A DNA stretch of 61,818 nucleotides from an uncultured Clostridia bacterium (GCA_947173485.1 CAMWFH010000015.1:1-61818); one strand, 5' to 3'; shown: positions 8,718 to 17,040, counted from the stretch's first letter. Notes: generated by a model from the letters alone, not told the origin. Made by a program: numbers and translations.

Positions 8718-10007
8718 TTGCTAACACTCGCAAATCCGCCATTTGTTGGCGCTCGGATGATGGCACAGGGTAGCCAGCAAAAATGCGAAGTGCAAGATAT
8801 CTTTGGTAATATAAAAGACGTTCAAGATTTGGATTATGTGACCTGTTGGTATAAAATTGCGGCGCAAATGATGGTTGGTACAGAAATTGAAACTGCTTTT
8901 GTATCGACAAATTCTGTTAGCCAGGGGGCTCAAGTTCCGATTCTTTGGAATGTTCTCCTGAACAAATACCATGTCCATATCAACTTTGCGCATCGAACCT
9001 TTAAGTGGAATAGCGAAAGTGCAAATAAAGCGGCTGTTCATTGTGTTATTATTGGGTTTTCCTGCATTGACAGAAAAGTTAAAACACTATTTTCTCAGGG
9101 CGTAGGGAAAAAGGTAGAGAATATCGGCCCTTATCTGGTTGAAAGCGGCGATTATTTTGTAACAGCGCAAAAAATTGCACTATGTGATGTTCCAAAAATG
9201 AGTTTTGGTAATCAGCCCCGTGACGGTGGGCATTTTGTCATATCTTCGGATGAACGGGCCGAGCTTTTGAAGAAGGAGCCAGCCCTGGAAAAATGGCTGC
9301 ACCCATATATAGGTGCAGAAGAATTTATCAATGGCAAGGAGCGTTGGTGCCTGTGGCTAAAAGGAATCTCTCCCGCTGAAGTTAAAAAAAGCAAAACGAT
9401 ATATGAAAAAGTGGAAGCAGTCCGGGAATTTCGTTTGGCGTCTAAAGCCAAAACAACGAACGGTTACGCCAAAGTGCCGCACTTGTTTGCCCAGATCACG
9501 CAGCCAGATAACGTAAACTATTTAATTGTGCCACGGGTCTCGTCTGAACGACGGAGATATGCTCCGATTGGCTTTATGGATGCCATTGTGATTTCATCTG
9601 ACGCAGTACAAATTGTTCCCAATGCTACCTTATATCATTTTGGGGTTTTGACCTCTAATGTGCATATGGCATGGATGCGGGCGGTATGCGGACGGCTAAA
9701 AAGCGATCACCGCTATTCAAAAGAACTGGTTTACAATCCATTCCCCTGGCCCACCCCCACCGATGCCCAGAAAGCCAAAATCGAGCAGACCGCCCAGGCC
9801 ATCCTGGACGCCCGGGCCTTCTACCCGGACTGCTCCCTTGCCGACCTCTACGATGAGATTGCCATGCCCCCGGAGCTGCGGAAAGCCCATCAGCAGAACG
9901 ATAGGGCCGTCATGCAGGCGTATGGGTTCGACGTGGCCACCACCACCGAAACGAGCTGCGTGGCGGAGCTGATGAGGATATATCAAAAGTTAGTGGAGGG
10001 TAAGTAA
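8718..10007 (+). pseudogene. DNA adenine methyltransferase, N-terminally truncated
   Basis: The frame begins (TTG, or open further upstream without a start) at LANPPFVGARMM, so the catalytic NPPF motif (residues 6-9) is present but the SAM-binding motif and N-terminal half are missing. What remains, 429 residues, is the C-terminal part of an MmeI-like class I SAM-dependent DNA methyltransferase with its target-recognition region, ending in the family tail PFPWPTPTDAQKAKIEQTA. Family members are normally about 900 residues or more. The cut falls where the serine-recombinase element ends, so integration probably split the gene. Base composition jumps from AT-richer to GC-rich at about 9735. Confidence 0.75.
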
Positions 10008-10657
10008 TGGCAAGATTTTCGTTTGATTTTGATGTAGATGACATTATGCAGAGCATCGAAGATGAACTTGCTGAAATAATACAGTCAGAATTAGGAAGTA
10101 AGGAAGATTATATGTTTCAGAAGTTGCCCAGCAACTCCCAGAAGCTGCTTGATGATATTTTAGCTGCTGACAACCCAGTGGAAATGTTACAAAACCGTTT
10201 TGAGGTCTGTTCTGATCGTGAAGATGATGAGCTTCGTGGAATGATAGGAGACTTAGTGGAAAATGGCTACATAAAAGTTTTTTGGGGCGATAATGTTCCC
10301 TATCATATCCAAATCAAGAATTCTGCTCGAACTTATCATGAACAATTAGCTGAATATGAGCGGGTACTCCAGGCACAAAGTCGGATAACAAATAATTATA
10401 CGTTCAACAACACTAATGGCGTAATGGTATTAGGTGATGTTTCGGATTCCACAATTTTATTTGATGCACTCCGTGAAAAAGCGGAGCCCCTTGAAAACAA
10501 GGAAGAAATCAAAGAGCGAATTAGCGATATGGAAAAATGTGCTGGAAAGAAGTCTTTTGTGGAAAAATACAACGCATTTATCCAGTCTGTTGCCAATCAT
10601 ATGACTATCTTTGCTCCATTTATTCCAATGCTCACTGAGTTATTTCCAAAGGGTTAA
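10007..10657 (+). CDS. Hypothetical protein with helical ends and a beta-repeat middle
   Basis: I do not recognise this 216-residue protein. Its ATG overlaps the methyltransferase stop (TAATG), so it was co-translated with it. The N-terminal 110 residues are acidic and helical, with a possible winged-helix segment (LDDILAADNPVEMLQ...ELRGMIGDLVENGYIKV). The middle, NNYTFNNTNGVMVLGDVSDS, is an Asn/Gly/Val-rich strand pattern like linkers in effector-associated defence proteins. The C-terminus is helical. No membrane segment or catalytic motif is evident. Lower GC than the chromosome fits acquired DNA. A defence-related adaptor is a guess from context. Confidence 0.6.
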   Translation: MARFSFDFDVDDIMQSIEDELAEIIQSELGSKEDYMFQKLPSNSQKLLDDILAADNPVEMLQNRFEVCSDREDDELRGMIGDLVENGYIKVFWGDNVPYHIQIKNSARTYHEQLAEYERVLQAQSRITNNYTFNNTNGVMVLGDVSDSTILFDALREKAEPLENKEEIKERISDMEKCAGKKSFVEKYNAFIQSVANHMTIFAPFIPMLTELFPKG

Positions 10658-10748
10658 ATGGCAAACCTTGCTTTTCTCAATAAGCACATAGAATTCTAAA
10701 ATAAGCAAGGCATTTACATAAGCTGACAAAAGTTAGAAGGTGGAAATC

Positions 10749-11948
10749 ATGGCATTAGTATATGCGACGATAAATAAAGAAACTTTATTACACATTTGCA
10801 GCAACAAAAGGGTTTCTACCGATTTTATCATAAAGAAAACAAAACTTAATGCCGCCAAGGTGCCGTTGTGGTTAGATGCTGCCAATCCTTCACTTCCTAC
10901 CATAAAGCAAGCAAAAGTGCTGGCGACTTGTCTACACATACCTTTTGCTGGACTTTATATGAATCCGGTCGATATACCGCTTAAGCGGATTCCAAATATT
11001 AAAAATTTGCGAACGATGCAAGGAACATCTGTCCCTGATGATAGTGCCCTAAATATTGCTATTGTCGATATTCTACTTGAACGTGATTTTCTGACCAATG
11101 CAAATAAAGAGTTTGGTCAACTTGTTCCCACATTTGCCCCCAATATGCCAAGTGAAGACGATCCAATTAAATGGGCTCAAGCTATCAGAACACAGTTTTC
11201 CATTGATTTAGGAACACAGTATCGGTGTCCATCACCAAGACAATTTTATTTGTATCTTCGTAATTGCATCGAAAACGGCGGGGTTTTTGTGCATTGCTTT
11301 GTAGATGTCCCGGTTGAAACTGCTCGCGGGCTTGCCATCTATGAAGACCCTCTCCCAATTATCGGAATAAACGATGAAGATCGCCCGCCCGCCAAATCAT
11401 TTACCTTGATACATGAATTGGTACATTTGCTTAAAAGGGAGTCTTCACTCTGTAATGACATGACACACATGGCAACAATAACAGGAGAAGAAGTATTCTG
11501 TAATGCAGTTGCCGGAGAATTACTTGTTCCGACAAAAGCCTTAAAAATTATATTGAGAGATAAACAATTTACAGCCCCCTACTCTGTAAGTGATATACAA
11601 AAAATAGCGAACAGGTTTTCCGTAAGCCGGGAGGTAATTATCAGACGATTACTCAGTATAGGGAAAATCAGCAATATAGAGTATGATACATATACAGACC
11701 TGTTCAATCAAGAACTTGAGCAAGAACGGGAGAGACAACAAATAGCCCGTAAACAAGGCATTAAAATTGGAATTCCCCAAAGCATCAGTCGAGACGCAAT
11801 AGATAGAACCAGCCCATCTGTTAGCAAGATGCTATATCACGGCTTTAGCGAGGAAGTATATAGCAAGCAAGATGTTGCTCGCCACCTTAGTATCGATCAA
11901 AAACATATTGATAAGTTTTTGATGGAGGTGTCGAAATGGATCAGATGA
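10749..11948 (+). CDS. ImmA/IrrE-family metallo-endopeptidase
   Basis: The 399-residue protein has the zinc protease motif HELVH at residues 222-226 and a downstream EEVFCNAVAGELLVP helix supplying the third ligand, as in the ImmA/IrrE (COG2856) family. The N-terminal about 90 residues look like a degenerate XRE-type DNA-binding module. ATG 10749 is preferred over GTG 10740 because GAAGG lies 8 bases before it. It overlaps the DUF4411 gene by 13 bp. This pairing is a known toxin-antitoxin-like arrangement in which the protease-HTH protein would control the PIN protein. About 80 bp upstream hold its promoter region; low GC marks it as acquired. Confidence 0.85.
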   Translation: MALVYATINKETLLHICSNKRVSTDFIIKKTKLNAAKVPLWLDAANPSLPTIKQAKVLATCLHIPFAGLYMNPVDIPLKRIPNIKNLRTMQGTSVPDDSALNIAIVDILLERDFLTNANKEFGQLVPTFAPNMPSEDDPIKWAQAIRTQFSIDLGTQYRCPSPRQFYLYLRNCIENGGVFVHCFVDVPVETARGLAIYEDPLPIIGINDEDRPPAKSFTLIHELVHLLKRESSLCNDMTHMATITGEEVFCNAVAGELLVPTKALKIILRDKQFTAPYSVSDIQKIANRFSVSREVIIRRLLSIGKISNIEYDTYTDLFNQELEQERERQQIARKQGIKIGIPQSISRDAIDRTSPSVSKMLYHGFSEEVYSKQDVARHLSIDQKHIDKFLMEVSKWIR

Positions 11949-12420
11949 CATTATTTGAATTGCCCTATAAATATATAATGGACACTTCCTCTATCTTATC
12001 CCAAAAGCCTGGAGAGCCACACAATCGCCTGGTCTATAAGAGTAAATGGAATAAAATTGAAAGCTTTATAAGAGAAAATATCATTGTAACCTGCTCAGAA
12101 GTAAAAGAAGAAATAGGAGATGCAGATATTCAGAAATGGCTTGCAATCCATCAGTGTACAATACTTGAAATTGATGACATTGTACAGGAAAATGTCAAAA
12201 AATTGTAACTGAAAACCCTAAAATGATTGAATTCACAGGGAAAAGTGGGACATCATCTGGAGATGCGTTTTTAATTGCAACGGCAATGAAATACGGTTTG
12301 ACTGTCATCACAGAAGAAAATCGAGATAGCCCCAAAAAGATTCCTCAAATATGTAAGAAATATGGTATCAATTCAGTTAATGTGACCCAACTTTGTGAAG
12401 CGGAAGGTTGGATATTTTAA
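11936..12420 (+). pseudogene. DUF4411 PIN-domain protein, frameshifted
   Basis: The first frame (11936-12208) gives YIMDTSSILSQKPGEPHN..., the DUF4411 start with the first PIN aspartate, and runs to a TAA after VQENVKKL. The second frame (to 12420) carries the rest, GTSSGDAFLIATAMKYG... and CEAEGWIF, with the later acidic residues. The two join if a run of six A at 12197-12202 had seven. So a 1-base deletion in a homopolymer splits the gene. PIN proteins are RNases and this family pairs with ImmA-like proteases. A sequencing error or ribosomal slippage on the A-run are alternatives to real loss. Confidence 0.75.
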
Positions 12421-12446
12421 GTCTTTATGCACAATAACAACACAGT

Positions 12447-12486
12447 AAAGAGCGATGGCAAATGTATACTTGCCACCGCTCTTTCT
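12447..12486. terminator. Bidirectional intrinsic terminator
   Basis: AAAGAGCGATGGCAA and TTGCCACCGCTCTTT pair around a short loop and are flanked by A-rich and T-rich runs, so it can end both the DUF4411 transcript (plus) and the TnpV transcript (minus), which converge here. Confidence 0.75.
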
Positions 12487-12491
12487 ATATT

Positions 12492-12857
12492 CTAACAATA
12501 AATCAATTCAGTATCAACCATCTCTGTTGCTTGCTCAGAAATGTTATTCGTCCGCCTGACCCATTCCATTTGATTTTCGGCTTTAAGCTGTTCTGTAATG
12601 CCCGCTTGTTCTGCCAGTTGTTTGACCAACTGAAAAAACATATCTTCTGCTTGGGTGTCGATCTCCGCTAAATGGTCGTCTAACTTGCCACTGAGAAGCA
12701 GAGCATTGTAGAGTGGCTCCCGCCGTGTCCTCAGATAGTGTCTACGCCGTTGACCCCAAATGCCAACAGGGATGTTTTTGGGTGGTACTAAGTCGGGTAG
12801 GAAATAATCACCTTTCTGATGATAGGTGCCGCCCAGTTCTTCAAATAATGACTTCAT
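12492..12857 (-). CDS. TnpV family transposon-encoded protein
   Basis: The 121-residue product matches the TnpV family, known from Tn4451-like Clostridial elements: MKSLFEELGGTY at the start, LYNALLLSGKLDDHLAEID in the middle and VKQLAEQAGITEQLKAENQ near the C-terminus. Its molecular role is unknown. It is intact, but no other transposition gene stands beside it, so it marks a remnant of a mobile element in this accessory patch. A short broken reading frame overlaps its start. Confidence in the family is high from the conserved blocks. Confidence 0.85.
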   Translation of the reverse strand: MKSLFEELGGTYHQKGDYFLPDLVPPKNIPVGIWGQRRRHYLRTRREPLYNALLLSGKLDDHLAEIDTQAEDMFFQLVKQLAEQAGITEQLKAENQMEWVRRTNNISEQATEMVDTELIYC

Positions 12858-12930
12858 TGCAGATTCCCCATTTGTTCAAATTTTCTGCAATACACCGACC
12901 GACTGTCTCTGCCACATTCTTTGAAACCAT
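12841..12930 (-). pseudogene. Short remnant reading frame upstream of tnpV
   Basis: A 29-codon frame starts ATG 12930 (MVSKNVAETVGRCIAENLN...) and ends at 12841, overlapping the TnpV start by 17 bases in another frame. It looks like the conserved tail or a stub of a larger transposon gene rather than a complete protein. There is no convincing RBS. Listed only because the overlap could couple translation. Confidence 0.25.
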
Positions 12931-12976
12931 CGTTACGGAACCTCATCATCTGGGACGCCCCCGCTTTTTGTGCCGC

Positions 12977-15181
12977 TCATCCGTCCTCCCGGCCGCCCCG
13001 CTGGCCGGCCTGGGCCCGCCAGCGCTCGGCCTCCGCCAGGTCTTGGACCACGCCCCGGCCCTGCTCGTAGCACTCCGCCAGCTTCCGCTGGGCGATGGTG
13101 TAGCCCAGTTCCGCCGACTGGCGGTACAGTCTGGCTGCCTGGATCGAATCCTGGGCCACGCCATCGCCGGTGTCATACAGCCGCCCCAGGTTATATAGGG
13201 CGATCATATCGTCCTGGTCCGCCGCCAAGGTGTACCAGTGGATGGCCTGCTCTATGCTCCAGGCCACGCCGGTGCCCTTGCGGTAGCAGGTGCCCAGATT
13301 ATTTTGGGCCCGTGCGTAGCCCTGGTCTGCCGCCTGCCGGAACAGGCGGACCGCCTCCTCCTCTGACTTCTCCACACCGGCGCCCCTGAGATAGCAGTTG
13401 CCCAGGTTGTTTTGCGCGCCGGCGTGTCCCTGGTCCGCCGCCTGGGCGTACAAGTGAGCGGCCTGCTCCGGGCTCCGCTCGACGCCGGTCCCTCTGGCAT
13501 AGCAAAGAGCCAGGTTATACTGGGCACTGGCGTGCCCCTGCTGTGCTGCCTGCTGGTACCAATGGACGGCCTGCTCCATGTCCTGCGCCACGCCGTCTCC
13601 TCTGGCATAGCAGAGAGCCAGGTTATACTGGGCGCCGGCGTGTCCCTGGTCTGCCGCCTGCCGGAACAGGCGGACCGCCGCCTCCTCCGACTTCTCCACA
13701 CCGTCGCCCTTGAGATAGCAGTTGCCCAGGTTGTTTTGCGCGCCGGCGTGTCCCTGCTCCGCCGCCAGGGTGTACCAGCGGACCGCCTGCTCCATGTCCT
13801 GCTCCACGCCTTGGCCAAGGCGATAGCAATTCCCCAGGTCAAATCGTGCGTTGGTGTATCCCTGGCCGGCTGCCTGGGCGAACCAATGGGCGGCTTGCTC
13901 CAAGTTCTGCTCCACGCCGATCCCCTTGACATAGCAGAAGGCCAGGTCATACTGGGCGGCATCGTGTCCTTGCTCCGCCGCCAGGGCGTACCAGTGGGCG
14001 GCCTGCTCCGGGCTCCGCTCCACGCCCTCGCCGCTGAGATAGCGGGTGCCCAAGGCGAACTGGGCGTCGGCGTGGCCCTGCTGCGCTGCCAGCGTGAACC
14101 AGTGGACGGCCTGTTCCGGGTCGCGCCCCACGCCGTCGCCGCTGAGATAGCAGTGGGCCAGCAGATACTGGGCATCGGCGTGTCCCTGTTCCGCCGCCTG
14201 GCGGAACCAGCGCACGGCCTGCTCCGGGTCTCGATCCCCGCCCTCCTGCATGAGGTGATAGGTGCCTAGGGTGAACTGGGCGTCCGCATCGCCCCGTTCC
14301 GCCGCCTCGTTCTGGTCCAACAGCTGCTGGAGGGGGGGATCCTGTTCCGCAGGCTCTGTCTCTATCGGCCTTTCCGCCGCGGGGGCCGCCTCCTGCCTAG
14401 GTCCCTCCGCCGGCGGTCCTGCGGGCGGCTCCTCCGGCGCGGCGTCCTGATAGGCCCGCTTCAGCTCCTCCAGGGCCTGCATTTTGATGGAGGTGTTCTT
14501 GTCGTTGATGAAATTGTCCGCCAGCAGCTGGGCGCACTCCTCCGCTCCCTCGAAGGCCAAGATCCCGGGCATATCCCGGGCGTCCTCGAAGATCAGCTCA
14601 TACATGGTGGTCACCACGTCATGCTTGTCCCGGATATCGTCCAGCAGCTTCTGGACCGCGCTCTCGCTGGTGTAGCGGGGGAAACGGCTGTCTAGGATGA
14701 GGTCCTTCAGCACCTGGCACTCCGGCGGGGCCATCTCCACCCGCTCCCGGACGCTCTCCTGGCGCACGGAGTCCTCGTGGATATGGGCGAGCATCTGCTG
14801 GACGGTACACAGGGCCGGATCCAGGGCCACATAGAACACTGGCAGGGGCTTCCCCATCCGCTTGCGCATCCGGTAGGTACGGTTGGCCAGCTGCTCCATC
14901 AGGCAGGCGTAGCTGCGCATATAGTCCATGCTCAAAAACGCCACGATGCCCCGGCAGCCGCTGCCGGTGAACAGCTTGCTCTGGAAGTTCTCCAGCCAGC
15001 CGGCGGACTGGTTCTCCATGAACTCGATGTCGATATAGACGTTGATCCCTCTGGCCCGCAGCGCCGCCACACAGGGATATACCTGCTCCCAGTTCCGGCT
15101 GGAGTAGCTGACGAACACGAAATCCTGATTCGGGAGCCACCCGTTGCGCAGCAGCTGCTGATACGCTTTCTTGCTAGTCAT
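12977..15181 (-). CDS. TIR-domain protein with 12 Sel1 repeats
   Basis: The 734-residue protein begins with a TIR domain (about residues 19-150: DFVFVSYSSRNWEQ, then GINVYIDIEF). Glu64 in SAGWLENFQSKL aligns with the catalytic glutamate of NAD-cleaving TIR enzymes. A linker rich in Pro, Ala and Glu (about 235-290) leads into twelve 36-residue Sel1 (TPR-like) repeats from about residue 293 to 724. No signal peptide, so it is cytosolic. Start 15181 is chosen for GGAGG upstream and because the TIR domain begins soon after. Sel1 arrays bind proteins, so this may be a sensor-effector in defence or signalling. It is monocistronic with its own promoter; function is inferred. Confidence 0.85.
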   Translation of the reverse strand: MTSKKAYQQLLRNGWLPNQDFVFVSYSSRNWEQVYPCVAALRARGINVYIDIEFMENQSAGWLENFQSKLFTGSGCRGIVAFLSMDYMRSYACLMEQLANRTYRMRKRMGKPLPVFYVALDPALCTVQQMLAHIHEDSVRQESVRERVEMAPPECQVLKDLILDSRFPRYTSESAVQKLLDDIRDKHDVVTTMYELIFEDARDMPGILAFEGAEECAQLLADNFINDKNTSIKMQALEELKRAYQDAAPEEPPAGPPAEGPRQEAAPAAERPIETEPAEQDPPLQQLLDQNEAAERGDADAQFTLGTYHLMQEGGDRDPEQAVRWFRQAAEQGHADAQYLLAHCYLSGDGVGRDPEQAVHWFTLAAQQGHADAQFALGTRYLSGEGVERSPEQAAHWYALAAEQGHDAAQYDLAFCYVKGIGVEQNLEQAAHWFAQAAGQGYTNARFDLGNCYRLGQGVEQDMEQAVRWYTLAAEQGHAGAQNNLGNCYLKGDGVEKSEEAAVRLFRQAADQGHAGAQYNLALCYARGDGVAQDMEQAVHWYQQAAQQGHASAQYNLALCYARGTGVERSPEQAAHLYAQAADQGHAGAQNNLGNCYLRGAGVEKSEEEAVRLFRQAADQGYARAQNNLGTCYRKGTGVAWSIEQAIHWYTLAADQDDMIALYNLGRLYDTGDGVAQDSIQAARLYRQSAELGYTIAQRKLAECYEQGRGVVQDLAEAERWRAQAGQRGGREDG

Positions 15182-15230
15182 CCTGTCCCTCCTTCCGGCG
15201 GTCTTCGCCACCGGTCGATCTGTCTCGTCT

Positions 15231-15259
15231 ATTATACCAGCAGGATGGCCCTCTTTCAA
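15231..15259 (-). promoter_or_regulatory. Sigma-A promoter of the TIR-Sel1 gene
   Basis: On the minus strand TTGAAA (15254-15259) and TATAAT (15231-15236) are 17 bases apart, about 50 bases before the TIR-Sel1 start codon. Housekeeping-type promoter, suggesting constitutive expression. Confidence 0.7.
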
Positions 15260-15392
15260 CGCTTTTTTGCGCTTTTGGGCAGATCTTCCAGGATCTCCTT
15301 GAAATGGCTTTTCAAATGGGTGTGTTTGGGTGTATACTGGTCTTGCCCCGCTCACCTGCCGGGCATATCACAGACAGGGGAGGACATATGCT

Positions 15393-16478
15393 ATGTCAGT
15401 CATCACTTACCGCCGGGACCTGCACCAGATCCCGGAGCTGGACCGGGACCTGCCGGAGACCACCGCCTATGTCAAAGCCGTCCTGCAAAAGCTGCCCTGT
15501 CAGCTGTCCGAGCCGGTCCCAGGGGCCGTCTGCGCCTTTTTCGACAAGGGCCGGGGGGACGCCGTGGCCTTTCGGGCGGATATGGACGCCCTGCCGGTGA
15601 CGGAGACCACCCGCGCCATCTACGCCTCCCGCCACCCGGGGCGGATGCACGCCTGCGGCCACGATGGCCATACCGCCATGGCCCTGGCCCTGGCGGAGTG
15701 GGCGGCGGACCGGGACCTGCCCCACGACCTGCTGCTCATCTTCCAGCCGGCGGAGGAGACCACCGGCGGGGCGGAGGATATCTGCCAGGCGGGCGTCTTT
15801 GAGGCCCACCGGGTGCGCCGGGTCTTTGGCCTGCATATCTGGCCCGGCCTGCCGGAGGGGGAGGTCTGGACCCGTCCGGGGCCCCTGATGGCCCGGAGCA
15901 GCGAGATCTCCTTCTTTGCCGATGGCAAGAGCGTCCATATCTCCAGGGCGGCGGAGGGGCGGGACGCCCTTTGGGCCGGAGGTATGTTCCTCCACCGGGC
16001 CTACGCCCTGTCCGCCGCCCACGAGAACCACATCCTCCGGTTCGGACGGATGGAGAGCGGCACGGTCCGCAACGCCATCAGCGGCCACACCGAGCTGCTG
16101 GGCAGCCTGCGCTCCTTCGATGAGGGGACCTTTGCCGCCATGAAGGAGGGCCTTGCCCGGATCGCCGGGGAGGTGGGCCGGGAGACCGGGTGCAGCTGCC
16201 GCCTGACCGTCTCCGCCGGCTATCCGCCGGTGCGCAACGACATCGCCCTGCTGTCGGCAGTGGAACGGTATCTGGGCGCGGATGAGCCCCGCCGGCTGGA
16301 CGCTCCCAGTCTGGCGGCGGAGGACTTCTCCTTCTATCAGCAGAAGGTGCCAGGGGTGTTCTTCTTCCTGGGCGCGGGGGACGTGCCTGCCCTCCACGCG
16401 CCGGACTTCCACTTCCCCGATGAGCTGGTGCTGCCAAAGGGCCTGGCGTTCCTGTGCCGCCTGGCGGAGATGCCCTGA
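15393..16478 (+). CDS. M20-family amidohydrolase
   Basis: The 361-residue enzyme shows the M20 metallopeptidase motifs in order: DMDALPV, HACGHDGHTAMA, QPAEET, GLHIWPGLPEG and AEDFSFY, which supply the two-metal site and dimerization lid of N-acyl-amino-acid or hippurate-type amidohydrolases. They cleave N-acyl amino acids or peptide-like amides in the cytosol. Start 15393 follows GGGGAGG by 9 bases. Length is slightly below the usual 380-400. It stands alone between the divergent TIR gene and the convergent spoIIID group. Substrate cannot be read from sequence. Confidence 0.9.
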   Translation: MSVITYRRDLHQIPELDRDLPETTAYVKAVLQKLPCQLSEPVPGAVCAFFDKGRGDAVAFRADMDALPVTETTRAIYASRHPGRMHACGHDGHTAMALALAEWAADRDLPHDLLLIFQPAEETTGGAEDICQAGVFEAHRVRRVFGLHIWPGLPEGEVWTRPGPLMARSSEISFFADGKSVHISRAAEGRDALWAGGMFLHRAYALSAAHENHILRFGRMESGTVRNAISGHTELLGSLRSFDEGTFAAMKEGLARIAGEVGRETGCSCRLTVSAGYPPVRNDIALLSAVERYLGADEPRRLDAPSLAAEDFSFYQQKVPGVFFFLGAGDVPALHAPDFHFPDELVLPKGLAFLCRLAEMP

Positions 16479-16484
16479 GGGCCC

Positions 16485-16673
16485 TTACGATCCGCCCTCC
16501 TGGCTCCGCAGCCGCTCCAGGATCTCTGTCAGCATCTGGGAATGGCAGGCCAGGGTGCCCCGGATCCAGCTCATGTCCCCGGCGCAGGGGGGCGTGGTGC
16601 AGATGGGATGGACGTAGCGGGTGACCTTCGGCTCCTGGCGGCTGCGGTCCTGCTGGCCGTTCTGGTTGGACAT
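16485..16673 (-). CDS. Small Cys-containing protein downstream of spoIIID
   Basis: A 62-residue protein starting MSNQNGQQDRSRQEPK, with a well-placed GGAGG upstream, 17 bp after spoIIID. It has a hydrophilic N-terminus, a conserved-looking centre with three cysteines (VHPICTTPPCAGDMSW, LACHSQ) and an amphipathic C-terminal helix. I do not recognise it. Position after spoIIID suggests a role in sporulation, for example in the mother cell, but this is inferred from neighbourhood only. Confidence 0.6.
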   Translation of the reverse strand: MSNQNGQQDRSRQEPKVTRYVHPICTTPPCAGDMSWIRGTLACHSQMLTEILERLRSQEGGS

Positions 16674-16690
16674 GGACAGACCCTCCTTGC

Positions 16691-16939
16691 TCACTGACCC
16701 TGGTATTTCCGGCGGGTGGCGTCGCCGCCCCGGATATGGCGCTGGGCCTTGTTCTCGTCCAGCACCGCTTTGACCTGTAAGTAAAGGCTCCGGTCGAACA
16801 GCGGGAGCCGCTTGCTGATGTCTTTATGGACCGTGCTCTTGCTGATCCCAAATTTTTGAGCGGCTGAGCGGACCGTGGTCCGGTTCTCGATGATGTACAG
16901 CGCAAGCTGCTGGGCTCGCTCCTCGATGTTTCCCTTCAA
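16691..16939 (-). CDS. spoIIID: Sporulation transcriptional regulator SpoIIID
   Basis: The 82-residue protein has the SpoIIID helix-turn-helix (TVRSAAQKFGISKSTVHKD) and the basic C-terminus (RHIRGGDATRRKYQ) that contacts DNA. In the mother cell it acts with sigma-E to switch genes on or off before sigma-K. Start is TTG 16939 with GGAGGAG upstream. Length matches the family (about 80-93). It marks the organism as spore-forming. It is followed on the same strand by a small unknown gene. Confidence 0.95.
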   Translation of the reverse strand: MKGNIEERAQQLALYIIENRTTVRSAAQKFGISKSTVHKDISKRLPLFDRSLYLQVKAVLDENKAQRHIRGGDATRRKYQGQ

Positions 16940-17005
16940 AATCGAACACTCCTCCGCCTCTTGTTGGTCTTATCCTATGCGGCGGCAGCAGGGGATATGT
17001 ACAAA

Positions 17006-17040
17006 AATAGGACGGCAGGATGACTTGCCGTCCTATTTCA
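17006..17040 (-). terminator. Intrinsic terminator of azlCD
   Basis: AAATAGGACGGCA pairs with TGCCGTCCTATTT around a short loop; on the minus strand the stem is followed by a T-run (TTTTTG). It lies 40 bp past the azlD stop. Confidence 0.8.

Larger units (their letters stand above)
1..8725 (+). mobile_element. End of an integrative element with three serine recombinases
   Basis: All genes from the window start to 8670 read on the plus strand in tight spacing and are typical cargo and integration genes of Clostridial integrative elements: MazF, two ParB-like proteins, a radical SAM protein and three large serine recombinases. Directly after the last recombinase a methyltransferase reading frame begins at its NPPF motif with no N-terminal domain, which places the element boundary near 8700-8740. 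The other end lies before the window. The exact core sequence cannot be set without the other junction. Confidence 0.7.

Noticed and set aside
12190..12215. Programmed -1 frameshift as the main explanation for DUF4411
   Set aside because: The heptamer C-AAA-AAA is not a classic slippery site and no stimulatory hairpin follows; a 1-base loss is simpler.
13300..14250. Regular repeats that could suggest a CRISPR array
   Set aside because: The period is 108 bp and codes for 36-residue Sel1 units in frame; no constant repeat with unique spacers.
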